DNA from: Turicibacter sp.
GTDB taxonomy: Bacteria > Bacillota > Bacilli > MOL361 > Turicibacteraceae
DNA length: 14,600 bases
Reading direction: 5' to 3'
Assembly (NCBI GenBank): GCA_030531025.1
Contig: JAUMTV010000078.1
Span: 1 to 14,600, forward strand
Made by a program: the position numbers and the translations under genes. The notes under the pieces are model-generated. The model had not been told where the DNA came from. It saw nothing but the letters and a program-made list of their open reading frames with translations, and did not search any database. This document shows, in pieces, positions 1 through 5,948 of the stretch (position 1 is its first letter; each line of letters begins with the position of its first letter).

Positions 1-41
1 ATAGTGAAACAAACCGAAAGTGATTAATCGAATGAAAAGAA

Positions 42-667
42 AGAGGAATTAATTATTTAGCCACACGAACCATTGGTATAATCATATCGATTTGAACGCT
101 GCAAAAGAGTTAGGGATACGAGTGAGCAATGTCGCTTACTCCCCTTATAGTGTCGCTGATTTTACGGTGATGTTAATGCTCATGATTAATCGTCAAATTC
201 AACAAGCACTTCTTCGTAATGCTTGTCATGACTATTCACTGCAAAACTTAATCAGTCATGAATTGCGTAATCAAACAGTTGGAATTCTTGGAACGGGGCG
301 AATTGGCCATGTCATTGTAAAAAATTTAAGCGGCTTCGGGTGTAAAATCATTGCTCATGATCTCACACCCGATGAATCACTAACAGATCTAGTAGAATAC
401 GTCGAATTTGACACATTATTAGCACAATCTGATCTTTTAACCTTACATATCCCACTTTGGGAACAAAATTATCATTTGATTAATGAAACCGCAATGTCAA
501 AAATGAAAGATAGAGTCAAATTCATTAACGCTGCTCGTGGAGAAATTGTCGATTCAGAAGCTTTAATTCAAACCATCAGTGACATGGTAGAATGTGGACT
601 GCGTAGCCTGATCAATTCATTACAACTGGAAAAAGTGACTGGGAACTTTAATATTCATATAAATTGA
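42..667 (+). pseudogene. Decayed D-lactate dehydrogenase (D-2-hydroxyacid dehydrogenase, VanH/LdhA-like)
   Basis: This is the remnant of an NAD-dependent D-lactate dehydrogenase, which interconverts pyruvate and D-lactate; the intact family is about 330 residues. From about position 80 a 195-residue frame encodes YNHIDLNAAKELG, the SPYSVADFTVML segment, the Rossmann motif GILGTGRIG and the NAARGEIVDSEAL segment. The usual NAD-site arginine loop (ARG) is still present. Upstream, RGINYLATRTIG is readable at 42-77 but in another frame: GGTATAAT at 75-82 has lost one T relative to the expected Gly-Tyr codons, and stop codons precede it. At the 3' end the frame jumps from EALIQTI straight to SDMVECGLRSL. 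In this family those segments are separated by roughly 60-70 residues that carry the catalytic Glu and His. The TTG at 92 only opens the residual frame. The protein is very unlikely to be active. An intrinsic terminator follows the stop codon. Where homology starts before position 42 cannot be decided. Confidence 0.85.
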
Positions 668-695
668 AAAGCCGAATGTGACTCATTCAGCTTTT
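667..695 (+). terminator. Intrinsic terminator after the D-LDH remnant
   Basis: A 12-bp stem with one mismatch (arms 667-678 and 684-695, AAAAGCCGAATG / CATTCAGCTTTT) encloses a 5-nt loop. It begins at the last base of the stop codon and ends in TTTT. The A-tract on the left arm could let it serve the other strand too. Confidence 0.7.
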
Positions 696-858
696 ATTGT
701 GTCATTAACTTCGTTTAAACACAGTATATTCCTCCTGTAAACTTACTTTTAATTGGTCAAACAGATTGAACTTATCTATGCTTCAATAAATTTTGGCCAT
801 CCTTTTGATTTTTTGATCAATTATTTGATTCTTTTAAAAAATAACATTAAATAGATAA

Positions 859-888
859 GAAAAAACTCCTTATCAAATGAGATAAGGA
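859..888 (-). terminator. Intrinsic terminator after the solo SH3b gene
   Basis: A perfect 8-bp stem (867-874 TCCTTATC with 881-888 GATAAGGA) has a 6-nt loop. Read on the minus strand it is followed by a T-run (complement of the A-run 859-865). It lies 13 bp past the stop codon of the minus-strand SH3b gene. Confidence 0.8.
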
Positions 889-901
889 TTCTTGCATTCA
901 A

Positions 902-1165
902 TTAAATAATTTGTAATAAGGACGATTGAACAGACGCAGAACCTTGATTTAAGAGTTCACTAACTGAAACAGCCTGTTTAAAGACATAGCCAATCTGTTC
1001 ATCATAAATCACCTTTAACCACAAGCTATCAGCCTCTATCACCTCGAATTTCGTGTGCGATGGGATCACTGTTAAAACCTCGGCAAGTACTGATTTATCA
1101 GCTCGTAATCTCAAACTCGTCCATGTATATTGATAGACGGGTATGTGGTGTCTTGAACCTTTCAC
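902..1165 (-). CDS. Small protein with a single bacterial SH3 (SH3b) domain
   Basis: This 87-residue protein is almost entirely one SH3b domain (about residues 13-72), with the typical pattern LRLRADKS, VLTVIP, FEVIEADSLWLKV and EQIGYVF. SH3b domains usually bind peptidoglycan or cell-wall peptides. I see no signal peptide, membrane segment or catalytic domain. The start is GTG at 1163-1165, with AAAGGATG about 7 nt upstream. The domain aligns without gaps to the first SH3b repeat of the L,D-transpeptidase at 2020-2856: I count 27 identities in 59 positions (46%). It could be an independent small wall-binding or regulatory protein, or the truncated survivor of a duplicated transpeptidase. The clean ribosome binding site and terminator argue that it is still expressed. 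Confidence 0.7.
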   Translation of the reverse strand: MKGSRHHIPVYQYTWTSLRLRADKSVLAEVLTVIPSHTKFEVIEADSLWLKVIYDEQIGYVFKQAVSVSELLNQGSASVQSSLLQII

Positions 1166-1263
1166 TATAAAACATCCTTTCTAATATCATTTCAATGACA
1201 TATTATGACTAAATAGTTCATTTGGTGTCGATGAATTGTTAAAACTCTTCTAAGTCAGTCCAT

Positions 1264-1292
1264 TTGTTAACTCTCTTTAATTCCGTTATAAA
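1264..1292 (+). promoter_or_regulatory. Sigma-A-type promoter for the phosphoribosyltransferase gene
   Basis: A -35 TTGTTA (1264-1269), a 17-bp spacer and a -10 TATAAA (1287-1292) lie about 50 bp ahead of the ATG at 1346. The short leader leads directly to an AAAGGAGG ribosome binding site at 1331-1338. Confidence 0.65.
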
Positions 1293-1345
1293 GTAGCCTC
1301 CTCTTCACATACTAAGAAAATCAATCAACAAAAGGAGGAAAACAG

Positions 1346-1996
1346 ATGTTTTTTAAAGATCGTTTCGCTGCTGGAAAACAACTGGCTGATCATTTAAAAC
1401 GTTATGAGTCATTAAATCCTATGGCGTTACTTGTTCCACGTGGCGGAGTAGAAGTCGGCCTTGAAGCTATTTCTCGCTATCACTTAGATTGGGATTTAAT
1501 TATTCCAAGAAAAATTGGGGCTCCTCATAACCAAGAAGTCGCAATCGGTGCCGTCACGATGGATGGAAATTATCTTTTATATGAAGAATATATTAAACAG
1601 ATTAATGTCCCACCAGCTTATATCCAAAATCAAATTCAAAAAGAGGTTGCAGAAATCAAACGTCGTCTACTTCACTATCGAAAAAGTGATGAATTGCCAA
1701 ACATTCAAAATCGTACCATTATATTAATCGATGATGGCATTGCTACCGGTTTTACACTTTTAGCGGCCATTAAATCAATTCATGCACACCAGCCTCATAA
1801 ACTCATTTTAGCGGTTCCAGTAGCCCCTACTGAAACCATTGAAGCCTTCCGGCAATTTGTAGATGAGATTGTTTGCCTATACTCAGTTGATCAATTCACC
1901 TCTGTTGGTGCCTATTATGAATCTTTTCCTCAAGTATCTGAGAATCAAATGTTAAACTATCTTGACCTGCTCAATAAACAACATACTATTATATAA
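1346..1996 (+). CDS. Phosphoribosyltransferase-family protein (COG1926 type)
   Basis: This is a 216-residue type I phosphoribosyltransferase fold. The PRPP-binding signature IILIDDGIATGFT sits at residues 125-137, with the acidic pair D129-D130 before the glycine/threonine loop. Upstream are the PRGGVEVG segment (31-38, matching the pyrophosphate loop position) and RKIGAPHNQEVAIGAV (55-70), which is typical of the COG1926 'predicted phosphoribosyltransferase' group. The substrate of that group is not established, and nothing in the neighbourhood (no nucleotide-salvage genes nearby) identifies it. The start is ATG with a near-perfect AGGAGG eight bases upstream. It has its own promoter and a terminator immediately after the stop, so it appears monocistronic. 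The coding sequence is intact. The fold assignment is secure; the biochemical role is open. Confidence 0.85.
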   Translation: MFFKDRFAAGKQLADHLKRYESLNPMALLVPRGGVEVGLEAISRYHLDWDLIIPRKIGAPHNQEVAIGAVTMDGNYLLYEEYIKQINVPPAYIQNQIQKEVAEIKRRLLHYRKSDELPNIQNRTIILIDDGIATGFTLLAAIKSIHAHQPHKLILAVPVAPTETIEAFRQFVDEIVCLYSVDQFTSVGAYYESFPQVSENQMLNYLDLLNKQHTII

Positions 1997-2021
1997 AAAC
2001 GCCCTTTAAAGGCGTTTTTTT
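1995..2021. terminator. Bidirectional intrinsic terminator between convergent genes
   Basis: Arms AAAAACGCC (1995-2003) and GGCGTTTTT (2011-2019) enclose a 7-nt loop. The 3' side has 7 T on the plus strand and 5 on the minus strand. The hairpin fills the whole 23-bp gap between the stops of the phosphoribosyltransferase (+) and the L,D-transpeptidase (-), and even uses the stop-codon bases. Confidence 0.85.
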
Positions 2022-2856
2022 AATGAATAATAACAGTAGTTCCATCTAATATATTTTCATAAATCCATTTCGCATTTTCAGGTGCTAAACGAATACAACC
2101 ATGACTCAATGCCTCATTTAAGCGATCATCAATCACTTTTGTTCCTGTTGGGTCATATAAAATGGAATGATAATAATAGCCGTTTTTAATTCGTGTTGCA
2201 TATTTTACCTGATATCGATCTGTTCCAAACGATGGCTTTCGTCCATTAATATGAAAAGTTCCTGTAATCGTTGGTGTGGCTGCAGCTCCAATCGTACTCG
2301 GCCACTTGTAAAGTTCTTTCCATGTTCCTTTAACATTTTCAAAGACATAGGTCTGTTTTGACTTTAAATCCGTCGTTAATAAATATGGGGTCGGACTCTT
2401 AATTTTATGATCATTCACATATTTGGTCATATCATAATAAAACAATGATAACTTATCAGCATTCACCTTCTCTCCATCATCACTTAAATATTGACTAAAA
2501 ATATAACCAAGCTTTCCATCATAAAAAACTTGACTCCAAAGTCCTTCTTGATCCACCACTTCAACCTCTTGTTGTTTTTTAATCACTTGCATCGATTTTG
2601 ATTCTTTTTTTGGTTGAGCACGTAAATGAACCTGGCTAGTTGTCAATTTAGTCATTGACACATAGTCTTTATATACATAACCGACTTGTTGCTGATAAGA
2701 AACTTGTAACCATTCATCATCAGTATCTAAAACTTCAAATCGGGAATAAGCTGGAATGACTGTCATGATTTTTGCAGATTTAGAAGGTTCTTTTCTTAAA
2801 TTAAGATTGGCAATCGTATACTTATAATCCGTTGCTCTCATATCTTCTTTATTCAC
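2020..2856 (-). CDS. L,D-transpeptidase (YkuD domain) with two N-terminal SH3b repeats
   Basis: This 278-residue protein is a YkuD-type transpeptidase, which makes 3-3 (L,D) crosslinks in peptidoglycan through a catalytic cysteine. SH3b repeat 1 covers about residues 11-68 and repeat 2 about 74-126; the YkuD domain runs from about 155 to the C-terminus. The catalytic signature is SHGCIRL at 251-257 (C254, with H230 in YYYHSILYDP and R256). The Gly/Pro-rich ATPTITGTFHINGR region (193-206) is typical of the family. No signal peptide or membrane anchor is seen. The frame closes at a stop 24 bases upstream of the GTG start, so no longer N-terminus is available; the Bacillus YkuD founder also lacks a classical signal. 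The start is ambiguous: GTG at 2856 or ATG at 2841 (residue 6), each with an AAAGG-like site about 12 nt upstream. The gene is monocistronic. Confidence 0.9.
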   Translation of the reverse strand: MNKEDMRATDYKYTIANLNLRKEPSKSAKIMTVIPAYSRFEVLDTDDEWLQVSYQQQVGYVYKDYVSMTKLTTSQVHLRAQPKKESKSMQVIKKQQEVEVVDQEGLWSQVFYDGKLGYIFSQYLSDDGEKVNADKLSLFYYDMTKYVNDHKIKSPTPYLLTTDLKSKQTYVFENVKGTWKELYKWPSTIGAAATPTITGTFHINGRKPSFGTDRYQVKYATRIKNGYYYHSILYDPTGTKVIDDRLNEALSHGCIRLAPENAKWIYENILDGTTVIIH

Positions 2857-2961
2857 CTTTGACTCACACCTTTCAATCTATCTCTAAGTATCGTATGACA
2901 ATGAAAGATTAGAAGTGCCTGAGCCTAAAAAAGAAGGCACATAAAGTTAAAAACACATCAT

Positions 2962-3012
2962 AAAAAGGTCTTAATCATCACGAAGCTCCTCATCATCGAT
3001 TAAGACCTTTTT
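2962..3012 (-). terminator. Intrinsic terminator after the flavodoxin gene
   Basis: A perfect 15-bp stem (2962-2976 with 2998-3012) has an unusually long 21-nt loop. On the minus strand it ends in TTTTTA. It lies 23 bp beyond the flavodoxin stop codon and closes the flavodoxin/DUF3793 unit. Confidence 0.8.
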
Positions 3013-3035
3013 AGTTTTCTTACTATACTTCCTTT

Positions 3036-3461
3036 TTATTGCGCTAATGATGCTCCTAGTTCATGACATGCTACTAGTGCGACATCATCAGGATACTCAT
3101 TACAAATGACACTCTCACAAACTAACTGAGCACCTGCTTGTTCACAGGTTGATTTCCATTCATCCATCCATTCACCATCGCCCCAACCATATGATCCAAA
3201 TAAGGCAATATTTTTTCCTTTTAGTACAGGTAAGCAAGCTTCAAACATCGGTTCAAATTCACCTTCCTCTAACTGCTCTGCTCCCATTGATGGACAACCA
3301 AAAGCAATAGCATCATACACTTTGACTAAATCTTCTTGAAATGCTGAAGCGGTGAACATAGACGCGTTCGCTCCTACTTTCTCAATTCCTTTCACGACTT
3401 CTAATGCCATCGCTTCTGTATTTCCTGTTCCACTCCAATATACAACTGCTATTTGTTTCAT
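3036..3461 (-). CDS. Flavodoxin
   Basis: This is a 141-residue short-chain flavodoxin, an FMN-binding cytosolic electron carrier that often replaces ferredoxin when iron is scarce. The phosphate-binding loop is WSGTGNTEAMA (residues 9-19). The two isoalloxazine-flanking loops appear as FGCPSMGAEQLEE (54-66) and FGSYGWGDGEWM (88-99); Trp and Tyr in the second fit FMN stacking. The length is normal for the family. The start is ATG at 3459-3461, with AAAGGAG about 8 nt upstream. It lies 26 bp downstream of the first DUF3793 gene, with no promoter or terminator visible between them, and is followed by a strong terminator, so the two probably share one mRNA. The redox partner is not evident in the window. 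The upstream palindromes suggest metal-dependent control (inference). Confidence 0.93.
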   Translation of the reverse strand: MKQIAVVYWSGTGNTEAMALEVVKGIEKVGANASMFTASAFQEDLVKVYDAIAFGCPSMGAEQLEEGEFEPMFEACLPVLKGKNIALFGSYGWGDGEWMDEWKSTCEQAGAQLVCESVICNEYPDDVALVACHELGASLAQ

Positions 3462-3487
3462 TGTGACACTCTCCTTTAATTTTATAA

Positions 3488-4036
3488 TTAATCAGCAACA
3501 ATAAGCTGCTGAATTGAAACCCCATTTCCATATCGCTGCTTATACAGTCGTTTACAATTGCTAAACTTCGTAAACAATTTTACACTTTCAACAACATCCC
3601 CATATACTTTCCAGTACCCTGTATGTTTACTGTTTTTTCCTTTATATGTCATAAAACCGATGACATCTTCAACAGGATAACCTAGAAATAAACCAATTTC
3701 ATGAGGAAACATCTCTTGATAGCATAAACGTTCCTTTAAAGTTGCTAGGCATGAGGAAATATCCATTTTTTGATAGCCAATATTTAATAAGACAGATTGG
3801 CTTTCTTTCCTTGCTAAATCTATTTGCAACTGATGAGAACGATAAATATAGATGAGAGCTGACGTCTGACGCAGCCGCATAATTTCACAATATAATCCTT
3901 TGGGATTTAACATTTCATTTACCATTTTCACCTTTTCATCCAGTTCCTCACGACTAGTAAAAGACAGATTAAATAAACTTCCAGTTTTCAATCCCGCCAA
4001 TGTTGGCGCACAATGTTCAATTAAATACTTCTGCAT
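3488..4036 (-). CDS. DUF3793 family protein (copy A)
   Basis: This 182-residue protein belongs to the uncharacterised DUF3793 family. The hallmarks are an N-terminal HCAPTLAGLKTGSLF (residues 8-22) and the block FPHEIGLFLGYPVEDVIGF (110-128), then GYWKVYG (140-146). C9, C96, H112 and C161 occupy the same positions as in copy B (4585-5133). I count 79 identities over 182 ungapped positions (about 43%). No membrane segment or signal peptide is seen, so it is probably cytosolic. Conserved Cys/His suggest a metal or redox role, which I infer rather than know. The start is ATG at 4034-4036, with AGAGGTG about 10 nt ahead. It is the first gene of a unit with flavodoxin (26-bp gap). Its upstream region holds three identical-core palindromes, the likely control region. 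Confidence 0.85.
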   Translation of the reverse strand: MQKYLIEHCAPTLAGLKTGSLFNLSFTSREELDEKVKMVNEMLNPKGLYCEIMRLRQTSALIYIYRSHQLQIDLARKESQSVLLNIGYQKMDISSCLATLKERLCYQEMFPHEIGLFLGYPVEDVIGFMTYKGKNSKHTGYWKVYGDVVESVKLFTKFSNCKRLYKQRYGNGVSIQQLIVAD

Positions 4037-4130
4037 CTTCTCTGTTCACCTCTCATTAAATTAGTCTGCCTTACTCAGAATTATTTTGTTATTCATGATC
4101 GTTTAATAGAAAACTAAATCCAACCCCTCA

Positions 4131-4146
4131 GTTAGCTTAAGCTAAC
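4131..4146. promoter_or_regulatory. Palindromic operator candidate 1 (GTTAGC-TTAA-GCTAAC)
   Basis: This is a perfect 16-bp palindrome about 95 bp upstream of the copy A DUF3793 start. On its plus-strand right side it continues as CTAACCTAA, which equals one half of the known DtxR/IdeR box. The overall 6-4-6 layout resembles MntR-type sites more closely. The regulator is not in this window. Confidence 0.6.
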
Positions 4147-4202
4147 CTAAGAACAAAAAAATTTCTCTCATATCTTACGTTCTAAAGTTAGAGACGCATT
4201 TT

Positions 4203-4220
4203 AGTTAGCAAAAGCTAACT
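4203..4220. promoter_or_regulatory. Palindromic operator candidate 2 (AGTTAGC-AAAA-GCTAACT)
   Basis: The arms AGTTAGC and GCTAACT are perfect inverted repeats around AAAA. The core starts 73 bp after that of candidate 1. Identical arms with different 4-bp centres point to selection on the arms. Confidence 0.6.
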
Positions 4221-4277
4221 TTTATTTAAAAATAAAGATTTTGTCTTCATCCTGAACAAATCATAACAACCTCACTG

Positions 4278-4295
4278 AGTTAGCCATAGCTAACT
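4278..4295. promoter_or_regulatory. Palindromic operator candidate 3 (AGTTAGC-CATA-GCTAACT)
   Basis: The arms are the same as in candidate 2 around a CATA centre. The core starts 75 bp after that of candidate 2. On the minus strand it lies about 10 bp downstream of the TATATT at 4306-4311, where a bound repressor would block initiation. Confidence 0.6.
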
Positions 4296-4435
4296 AATTA
4301 ATTTTAATATAACATGCTTTTAAAAAATAAAAAAGCCCCCACTGATAACTTCTAAATATAGTTTAAATTTTGTCCTATTTCATTATTATATTGTTAGTTC
4401 AACAAAATCTTCTCAATCTCACCTTTACTAGTTAA

Positions 4436-4471
4436 TCAGACTCCAAATCGATGATGATCATCTCTATTCAT
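4436..4471 (-). CDS. Possible 11-codon leader peptide or gene remnant
   Basis: On the minus strand a strong AAGGAGG (GGAGG at 4482-4486) precedes an ATG at 4469-4471 by 10 nt, or an in-frame GTG at 4475-4477 by 4 nt. The frame reads MNRDDHHRFGV and ends at TGA, then stays open for another 13 codons. No homology is recognised. It may be a leader peptide in the untranslated region of the DUF3793/flavodoxin mRNA, or the stub of a decayed gene. It may also be chance. Confidence 0.2.
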   Translation of the reverse strand: MNRDDHHRFGV

Positions 4472-4554
4472 AAACACATTTCCTCCTTCATCTGTATACA
4501 GAGCGAAATATATTTCACATTTTAAGACACAGGCTAACTATAGTCGCGCTAAAC

Positions 4555-4574
4555 GTTTTTCAACGATGAAAAAC
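4555..4574 (-). repeat. Perfect hairpin downstream of DUF3793 copy B
   Basis: Arms GTTTTTCA (4555-4562) and TGAAAAAC (4567-4574) are perfectly complementary with a 4-nt loop, 10 bp past the stop. There is no U-run on the minus strand, so it may be a weak terminator or a 3'-end stabiliser. Confidence 0.4.
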
Positions 4575-4584
4575 TTATCGCTAC

Positions 4585-5133
4585 TTATATATTCATTAAT
4601 AACTCTTGAAGCGTCTGCCCTTGTTCATACTTCAATCGGTACTCTTCTTTACACATCAAATACAGTTGAAACAGCTTTTTCGTTTCATCTAAATGACCAT
4701 AGACTTTCCAATACCCTTTATAAAGATACTCTTTACCTTGATGATGAATAAAACCAATCACATCTTCATATGGATACCCTAAAAAGAACCCAATTTCATG
4801 TGGAAACTCATCATGACTCATTAAACGCATTTTTAAGCTAGACAAACAAGTTTCAAGATCCCTCGTCACATATCCTATTTCTTCTAAAAAACATTTTACC
4901 TCACATCTATTTAATACTTCTTTTAACTTCTCTTTTTGATAAACATAAATTAAAGCTCTTTTTTCACCAAGCTTGAGTAACTCAGCAAACAAATTGACTT
5001 TATTAAGTACTTCATTTACGTTTATTAATTCCTGTTGTAGCTGATGAACATAGAAATAAGGGTAACTAAAAAGATTCGCCACTTTTAACTGAGCAAGTGT
5101 CGGAGCACAACACTCTACAATATAATTAATCAT
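4585..5133 (-). CDS. DUF3793 family protein (copy B)
   Basis: This second 182-residue DUF3793 protein is colinear with copy A without a single gap. Shared blocks are CAPTLAQLK (9-17), ALIYVY (60-65), FPHEIGFFLGYPYEDVIGF (110-128) and GYWKVYG (140-146). C9, C96, H112 and C161 are conserved. The middle of the protein (20-58 and 70-95) has diverged most, with extra cysteines C8, C77 and C81 in this copy. The start ATG at 5131-5133 overlaps the stop of the DUF434 gene in ATGATTAA, and its ribosome binding site (GGAGGCGAGGCGG) lies inside that gene, so translation is probably coupled. A hairpin without U-run lies just downstream; some read-through into the next region is possible. The function is unknown; a partner or sensor role with the DUF434 protein is only an inference from the tight linkage. 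Confidence 0.85.
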   Translation of the reverse strand: MINYIVECCAPTLAQLKVANLFSYPYFYVHQLQQELINVNEVLNKVNLFAELLKLGEKRALIYVYQKEKLKEVLNRCEVKCFLEEIGYVTRDLETCLSSLKMRLMSHDEFPHEIGFFLGYPYEDVIGFIHHQGKEYLYKGYWKVYGHLDETKKLFQLYLMCKEEYRLKYEQGQTLQELLMNI

Positions 5134-5854
5134 CCGCCTCGCCTCCTTGTAAAAGAGAAAAATCTATAACCTCTAACGTCTTTAAATAGTGATGAATAAT
5201 ACTTTGAGATAAATCAAAGTAGCTGATACATTGATCTAATAAGATAGCATCAGTCGATACAATTCGTTCTCTTTTACTTAATACACAATCGGCATTAGGA
5301 ACTAATTCAACCTCAGTTGGAATACAAAACAAATTCATGATGAATAAAATTCTAGACTTTAAATTTTTTGAATTTGAAACAGGTGCATCTAAATAAAAAA
5401 TAACTTTAGGAACATCGTATCTATTTAAGAAATCAGCTATTAACCGTAGCGCTTGATCGGTCTGTTCAATCAGCTTATACGTTCCGCGAAGACCTGCTAA
5501 ATCACGAAGACATCCATCATTTCCAACAACTAAAGTGCCTCGACTTAAAGCTACCTCTAACGTAATAATTAAATTGAATCCATCAATGTAAATAGGTCCA
5601 TCTTTCAACTTCGTCAGTGATTGTTTTTTAGCTGCTCGAGTTACCCGTTGTTGTTTGGTGCAAATCGTACGCTTTAAAGCTTCACGCTGACGATTTGAAA
5701 ATAAAAAACGATTACTCACAAAGGTGACACTATTTTCAAATTTATACCCTCGGTTAATGAGCCACGTAATATCACGATTCGCTTGTCTTAATTTGACTAA
5801 CTCAGTGGGTGAGAACCAACGACTATCTTGGGAATCAAAACCACGTTTTCTCAC
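5126..5854 (-). CDS. DUF434 / PIN-like domain protein
   Basis: This 242-residue protein has a basic N-terminal part with the RGFDSQDSRWFS opening (residues 4-15) typical of DUF434. Its second part (about 86-240) resembles DUF5616, regarded as PIN/NYN-nuclease-like. Supporting motifs are YIDGFNLIITLEVAL (89-103), DGCLRDLAGLRGTYK (113-127), FYLDAPVSNS (153-162) and VSTDAILLD (199-207). The acidic residues D91, D156 and D202 could form a metal-binding nuclease centre. Activity and substrate are unknown. The start is GTG at 5852-5854 with AGAGGTGG just upstream. It is the first gene of a two-gene unit; its 3' end overlaps DUF3793 copy B by 8 nt. The domain names rest on motif memory, not on a search. 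Confidence 0.75.
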   Translation of the reverse strand: MRKRGFDSQDSRWFSPTELVKLRQANRDITWLINRGYKFENSVTFVSNRFLFSNRQREALKRTICTKQQRVTRAAKKQSLTKLKDGPIYIDGFNLIITLEVALSRGTLVVGNDGCLRDLAGLRGTYKLIEQTDQALRLIADFLNRYDVPKVIFYLDAPVSNSKNLKSRILFIMNLFCIPTEVELVPNADCVLSKRERIVSTDAILLDQCISYFDLSQSIIHHYLKTLEVIDFSLLQGGEADD

Positions 5855-5948
5855 CTTACCACCTCTTCTACCTCATTTAAATATTGTTTTCACCATCAAA
5901 CTTATTTAGTTTTAGTATGATAAATGAATCATTAACTTATACGCTTCA

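Larger units (their letters stand above)
4037..4584 (-). promoter_or_regulatory. Long control region between the two DUF3793 units
   Basis: This 548-bp AT-rich stretch has no convincing gene. It contains three GTTAGC-N4-GCTAAC palindromes (listed separately) and a half site GGCTAAC at 4532-4538. A possible minus-strand -10 TATATT at 4306-4311 lies just upstream of palindrome 3 and would start transcription close to it, but its -35 is poor. A perfect small hairpin at 4555-4574 follows the copy B stop without a U-run. A short frame with a strong ribosome binding site lies at 4436-4471. A GGGGGCTTTTTT stretch on the minus strand (4328-4339) looks like half of a lost terminator, because no complementary arm is present. 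Transcription of the flavodoxin unit most likely starts in this region. Confidence 0.5.

Noticed and set aside
2915..2940. GTGCCT / AGGCAC inverted repeat before the L,D-transpeptidase gene
   Set aside because: Only 6 bp with a 14-nt loop and no U-run; too weak to call an operator or terminator.
4131..4295. Reading the three GTTAGC palindromes as a CRISPR array or mobile-repeat array
   Set aside because: The repeats are only 16-18 bp with four variable central bases. Intervals of 73-75 bp with unrelated contents, only three copies and no cas genes do not fit CRISPR. There are no target-site duplications.
4328..4345. Minus-strand GGGGGCTTTTTT as an intrinsic terminator
   Set aside because: There is no complementary CCCC-rich arm upstream on that strand, so no hairpin can form.
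4037..4584. Fur box in front of the flavodoxin unit
   Set aside because: No GATAAT-type Fur 19-mer was found. The palindromes have a different sequence, so Fur is not the obvious regulator.
4566..4751. A plus-strand open frame of 61 codons opposite DUF3793 copy B
   Set aside because: It lies antisense to a well-supported coding sequence, has no ribosome binding site and no recognisable motif. The same applies to plus-strand frames at 2167-2361, 5724-5909 and 14135-14338, and to the 1515-1727 frame inside the phosphoribosyltransferase gene.
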